Source: Halopiger goleimassiliensis (GTDB taxonomy: Archaea > Halobacteriota > Halobacteria > Halobacteriales > Natrialbaceae). From it: a stretch of DNA of 64,000 bases. Shown here in pieces: positions 60,838-64,000 of the stretch. The stretch is taken from contig NZ_HG315690.1 in the NCBI RefSeq assembly GCF_000455345.1, forward strand, positions 434,001-498,000, written 5' to 3'. Under the pieces are notes generated by a model. It saw only the letters and a list, made by a program, of their open reading frames with translations. It searched no databases and was not told where the DNA came from. Every line of letters begins with the position of its first letter. Positions within the stretch are counted from its first letter, which is position 1. A program made the position numbers and the translations under genes.

Positions 60838-62163
60838 TTACGAGGACCTGATGCGCTCGAGTCCCGACTGGACCGACTTCCAGGCCGGGTAGGCGACGTT
60901 GTAGACGCTGTTCGGCGTGTTTCTCGCGCCAGCGCGGAGCAACCGGTGGGACAGCGGCGACCGGGATTCGGCGACCAGCTCCTCGAGATCGACCGAACAC
61001 AGCCACTCGAAGAAGGCTCGTTCCTGCGGGGATTCGGGGTCGGCCTCGCGGACGCGGTCGCGGATGTCGGCCCACATGTAGCGTTCGTCCTCGCCGAGTT
61101 CCCACGCGCCGGCCTCGAGGTTGCGACGGACCTCGTCGTAGTCGTCGCTCGAGAACGGATAGCCGTGGGCGGTCGGATCGAGGCCGGAGAGCCTGAGCCC
61201 GATCGCGGTCCGGTAACACTTCTCGCACTCGCCGCAGTTGCCGTCCATCCGGTCGTTGCAGGTCTGTACCTCGAGCGTCGGGTCCTCGTTTCGGACGTAC
61301 TCCGCGATGACGTCGATGCGTTCCTGGCGAGTGAGTTCGTAGCCGTCGTGGTGACACCGGGTGCCACCCCAGCGAACGTGGTCGTCGATGTCGGGGCGTG
61401 ACCCCCACTCGAGGTCGATCCCCTCCCAGTGGGTCGCGGCGACGTAGAGGTCCTCGATCCCGCGGACGTAGGCCATCGGCGCACAGAGACCGAGCAATCC
61501 GAGGCCGTGCCCGACCGAACTGTACCAGGCCCCGTCGACGAACCGTTTGTAGTGGGCGAGCAACATGGCGTGATCGAGCGCCGAGAGCGCGTTCGTCTCG
61601 AGGAACGCGGTCTCGAGGCCGCGGTCGGCGGCGAACGCGGAGACGCGTTCGCGGAGGTGCTCCCAGTCGGGGTCGTCGGCAGGATCGGGCGTGATCGTCC
61701 ACCCACGGAGGCTCACGAGCGTCGGCGCTTCGTCCCGGTGGCGGACGTACGAACAGGTCGAGTCGACGCCGCCGGTGAACAGCAGAGCACTGTCGCTACC
61801 TTCGGTCGTCGACTCTCGGTCCGCTGTCGGATCGGCGTCGATGGTTTCCCGTGCGTAGAGCGTCCCGCCCTCGAGGAAGTCGTGCATCTCGAGCAGCGAC
61901 GCTTTGGCTTCTTCTAACGCGTGCGCGAAAGTGACGTCGACCTCGTCGACGTAGACGTCGGCCCCGTTTGCCCACGCGACGGGACAGACGTTCGCGAGGG
62001 CGGGAATCGCGAGGATTCCCGCCGGAACGTCCTCGATGGGCTGGTCGTACTCGACCCGGAACGGTTCCCCCGTGACGAACCGCTCCAGGTCCCGCGTCGG
62101 GCGGAGTCTACACTCGAGTGTCGATCCGTCGGCGTCGATCCGATCGATGGCGATCCGGGACAT
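60838..62163 (-). CDS. PP-loop ATPase with Cys cluster (QueC/asparagine-synthase-like)
   Basis: 441 residues from the ATG at 62163. The PP-loop ALLFTGGVDSTCSYV (TGGVDS at 130-135) binds ATP and would adenylate a substrate carboxyl or amide. A later CNDRMDGNCGECEKCYRT holds four Cys in a CxxC-like zinc site, as in QueC. The first 120 residues are a separate domain with the strand-rich FRVEYDQPIEDVPAGILAIP. Neighbouring genes suggest formation of an unusual amidated or nitrogen-bearing surface sugar or lipid rather than queuosine synthesis; no que genes are near. Confidence 0.8.
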   Translation of the reverse strand: MSRIAIDRIDADGSTLECRLRPTRDLERFVTGEPFRVEYDQPIEDVPAGILAIPALANVCPVAWANGADVYVDEVDVTFAHALEEAKASLLEMHDFLEGGTLYARETIDADPTADRESTTEGSDSALLFTGGVDSTCSYVRHRDEAPTLVSLRGWTITPDPADDPDWEHLRERVSAFAADRGLETAFLETNALSALDHAMLLAHYKRFVDGAWYSSVGHGLGLLGLCAPMAYVRGIEDLYVAATHWEGIDLEWGSRPDIDDHVRWGGTRCHHDGYELTRQERIDVIAEYVRNEDPTLEVQTCNDRMDGNCGECEKCYRTAIGLRLSGLDPTAHGYPFSSDDYDEVRRNLEAGAWELGEDERYMWADIRDRVREADPESPQERAFFEWLCSVDLEELVAESRSPLSHRLLRAGARNTPNSVYNVAYPAWKSVQSGLERIRSS

Positions 62164-62489
62164 ACTGGGACGACGGCGCGGCCGTCGACGCTTCCGACCA
62201 CGGATCGCGACAAAAATCGGACGAATCGTTTGTGGGCCGAGAACGGCGAAATCGACACGTAACAGGCCGTATGTGGCCAATGTACGCTCGTATCGGGTTC
62301 CGAAATCCGGCTCGGTCCGTCGCCGATGCTCTCGGCGCAACGGCCGAGCCTGCGGGGCCTCGGGCGGGACGCGAACCGTCGGCTTCGTGGCCGTGAATAA
62401 GACGTCTATAACAAACTCCGTGATCGGAGAGCCTTCCGCCAAGACATGCGTCCGGATTCGAACGCGAGCGGTCGGTGGGGCGATCGACG
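62164..62489. other. Divergent intergenic region before the GT-C-like gene
   Basis: 326 bases without a gene. The only notable element is CTATAACAAA at 62406-62415. Confidence 0.45.
62406..62415 (+). promoter_or_regulatory. CTATAACAAA element before the GT-C-like gene
   Basis: Ten bases identical to 58683-58692, about 75 nt before the ATG at 62490. Confidence 0.5.
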
Positions 62490-64000
62490 ATGAGACGGAC
62501 GACGCTGAATCTCACGTTCGCGATCGGTTATCTCGTCGTCGCGTTCGGGGTTCTCCACGCGCGTGCGAACCCCGCGACGAGTTACGAGGCGTCGATATAC
62601 GCGGGAACGCCGGCGCTCGTCTGGGTCGCCCTCGCAGTCGCGCTGGCGATCGCCGTCGGTACGACGCTGGTCTGTCGGGACCGCGAGCAAGCGCTTGGCA
62701 TCGGCCTCGGCGCACTGGTCGTGACGACGATCGTCAGCCTGCCCGTGATCAGGAACTACCGCTACTCCGGGATGGGCGACGCGATGACCCACCTCGGCTG
62801 GACCAGGGACCTCGTGGAGGGATCGCTCGCACCCCACGAACTGTTCTACCCGGCGGTTCACTCGCTGGGGAGCGTCCTGCACTTCCTCGGGGGCGTCTCG
62901 ATCGAACGAGGGCTGTTGTTGACGATGGTCGTACTGTTCGTGCCGTTCTTGCTCTTCGTTCCGCTGGTCGTCCGGGACCTCTCGGGAAACGCGCTGGCCG
63001 TCGGCATGGCGGCCGTCGTCTCCTGGATGGTGCTGCCGATCAACAACATCGCGACCCACATGGGCGTACACACGAACTCGAACGCCCTGTTCCTCGTTCC
63101 GGTCGTGATCTTCGCGTTCGTCGCCTACGTCCGCCGACGGGCGACGATCGATCGGCTTCCGCTGGGCCTGTCGCCGTTTAGCGTCCTCATCTACGTCACC
63201 GGGGTCGCACTGCTGTTGGTCCACCCCCAGCAGATGATCAACGTCGTGGTGTTGTTCGCGGTCATCGCAGGCGTGCAGTTTCTCGCCCGGTACAGGTACG
63301 ACGACCACCCGATCCTGAACCATCCGACCACCTACGCACAGACGCTCGTACTCGGCACGATCTTCACCGTCTGGGCCGCGACGAACGAACGGTTCAGACA
63401 GGCAGTGATCGGACTCGTGGAGGGGCTGGCGGCGGAGGACATCGGTACCGCTGCCGAGGTCGACGAACGGGAAGCCGCCCTCACGGAGATCGGCGGCAGT
63501 ATCGGCGAGCTGTTCGTCACCATGTTCCTCGAGGCCGCCGTGATCGGCCTCCTCGTCGCGCTGTTCGTGCTGGCGACCTGGCTCGGCTGGACGAGCGTCG
63601 ACCGGGAGACGGGGTCGTTCGTCACGTACTTCGGGATCGGCCTGCTCCCGCTCGGCGGCATGTTCCTGATCTACTTCGTCGGGACCCCGACGATGGCGTT
63701 CCGGCAGGTCGGGTTCATCTTCGTCGTCCTGACGATCCTCGGTGGGCTGGCCCTGGCCCACCTCTTCGGTCGCATGGCCCAGTACATCACGACGCCCGGG
63801 GCAAACGCCGTCGCGTCGCTCGTGATCGGTGCCTTCCTCGTCCTCGGATTGATGACGGTCTACGCGTCGCCGATCATCTACGACCCCGGCCAGCACGTCA
63901 CCGAGGAGACGTTCAGCGGCTACGAGGCCACCCTCACGTCGGACGACGATCGCCCCCTCGCTGGATTGGGCTACGATCCCTTCCGGTACGACCACGCGAT
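62490..64000 (+). CDS. Large multi-pass membrane protein, GT-C glycosyltransferase-like (runs off the window)
   Basis: At least 503 residues from the ATG at 62490; no stop before the end. Translated by hand: MRRTTLNLTFAIGYLVVAFG begins the first helix, and about ten further helices follow. An early exterior loop contains YRYSGMGDAMTHLGWTRDL, resembling the Asp-containing first loop of GT-C enzymes, and LAPHELFYPAVHSLGSV continues it. The exterior C-terminal part starts after ASPIIYDPGQHVTEE. It may transfer a lipid-linked sugar to a surface glycan; DUF6541-like or AglB-like families are alternatives. The catalytic residues cannot be proven. Confidence 0.72.
   Translation, partial: MRRTTLNLTFAIGYLVVAFGVLHARANPATSYEASIYAGTPALVWVALAVALAIAVGTTLVCRDREQALGIGLGALVVTTIVSLPVIRNYRYSGMGDAMTHLGWTRDLVEGSLAPHELFYPAVHSLGSVLHFLGGVSIERGLLLTMVVLFVPFLLFVPLVVRDLSGNALAVGMAAVVSWMVLPINNIATHMGVHTNSNALFLVPVVIFAFVAYVRRRATIDRLPLGLSPFSVLIYVTGVALLLVHPQQMINVVVLFAVIAGVQFLARYRYDDHPILNHPTTYAQTLVLGTIFTVWAATNERFRQAVIGLVEGLAAEDIGTAAEVDEREAALTEIGGSIGELFVTMFLEAAVIGLLVALFVLATWLGWTSVDRETGSFVTYFGIGLLPLGGMFLIYFVGTPTMAFRQVGFIFVVLTILGGLALAHLFGRMAQYITTPGANAVASLVIGAFLVLGLMTVYASPIIYDPGQHVTEETFSGYEATLTSDDDRPLAGLGYDPFRYDHA

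Noticed and set aside
62406-63995. 529-codon open frame on the minus strand
   Set aside because: Antisense to the GT-C-like membrane gene, which reads as clean transmembrane helices; the minus frame is Glu/Asp/His/Arg low-complexity.

Overview
The window is chromosomal DNA of a halophilic archaeon (class Halobacteria; the overall look suggests a member of the Natrialbales, but that is an impression, not a placement). The grounds are very high G+C with acidic proteins, a proteasome beta subunit, an archaeal tRNA Cm56 methyltransferase, an archaeal eIF2B-like protein, Tat lipoproteins, a PGF-CTERM surface protein, and TTTAAA-type TATA boxes about 27 nt upstream of start codons, as in leaderless haloarchaeal transcripts. 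Genes are dense, with frequent ATGA/TGATG overlaps. I saw no tRNA, rRNA, CRISPR array, transposase or integrase.

Region 1 (1-23.5 kb) is a type IV pilus-like / Tad-like locus. It holds two MinD/ParA-type ATPases (the first fused to a degenerate KaiC-like domain), two paired membrane proteins with RCK_C-like tails, a HerA-like ATPase, a coiled-coil protein with a small anchored partner, the secretion ATPase, a TadC-like platform protein, and a run of N-terminally anchored pseudopilin-like proteins ending in a 1040-residue protein. A PGF-CTERM surface protein and a divergent pilin-like gene lie inside the locus. Between the MinD gene and the surface protein is an array of at least ten different short hairpins. 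At the end of the pilus operon, the 3' segment of the large pseudopilin gene and a convergent PQQ-propeller lipoprotein gene are duplicated in tandem. The outer ends of the two units are almost identical and the interiors have diverged, which looks like a tail/partner cassette with a silent copy.

Region 2 (23.6-31.3 kb) is carbohydrate metabolism: an eIF2B/ribose-1,5-bisphosphate isomerase-type protein, ThuA, a Gfo/Idh/MocA oxidoreductase divergent from it, and a complete sugar ABC importer. The set resembles the bacterial thu (trehalose/disaccharide) locus.

Region 3 (31.3-51.9 kb) is mostly housekeeping and regulation: proteasome beta subunit, UPF0212 protein, HTH-CBS regulator, TenA, a winged-helix regulator with a 35-bp palindromic operator, a VapBC pair, aldo/keto reductase, penicillin-acylase-family hydrolase, an ABC exporter operon whose large permease is fused to a PrsW-type intramembrane protease, HxlR regulator, Trm56, a membrane-anchored winged-helix protein, acyl-CoA synthetase and an MBL-fold hydrolase.

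Region 4 (52-64 kb) looks like surface glycan or glycolipid work: an operon of Gfo/Idh, DUF362 and SDR epimerase; a rhomboid protease; a polysaccharide deacetylase; an alkaline-phosphatase-superfamily phosphodiesterase; a PP-loop ATPase with a Cys cluster; and a large GT-C-like membrane protein that runs off the end. Several of its promoters share an ATAACAAA element.
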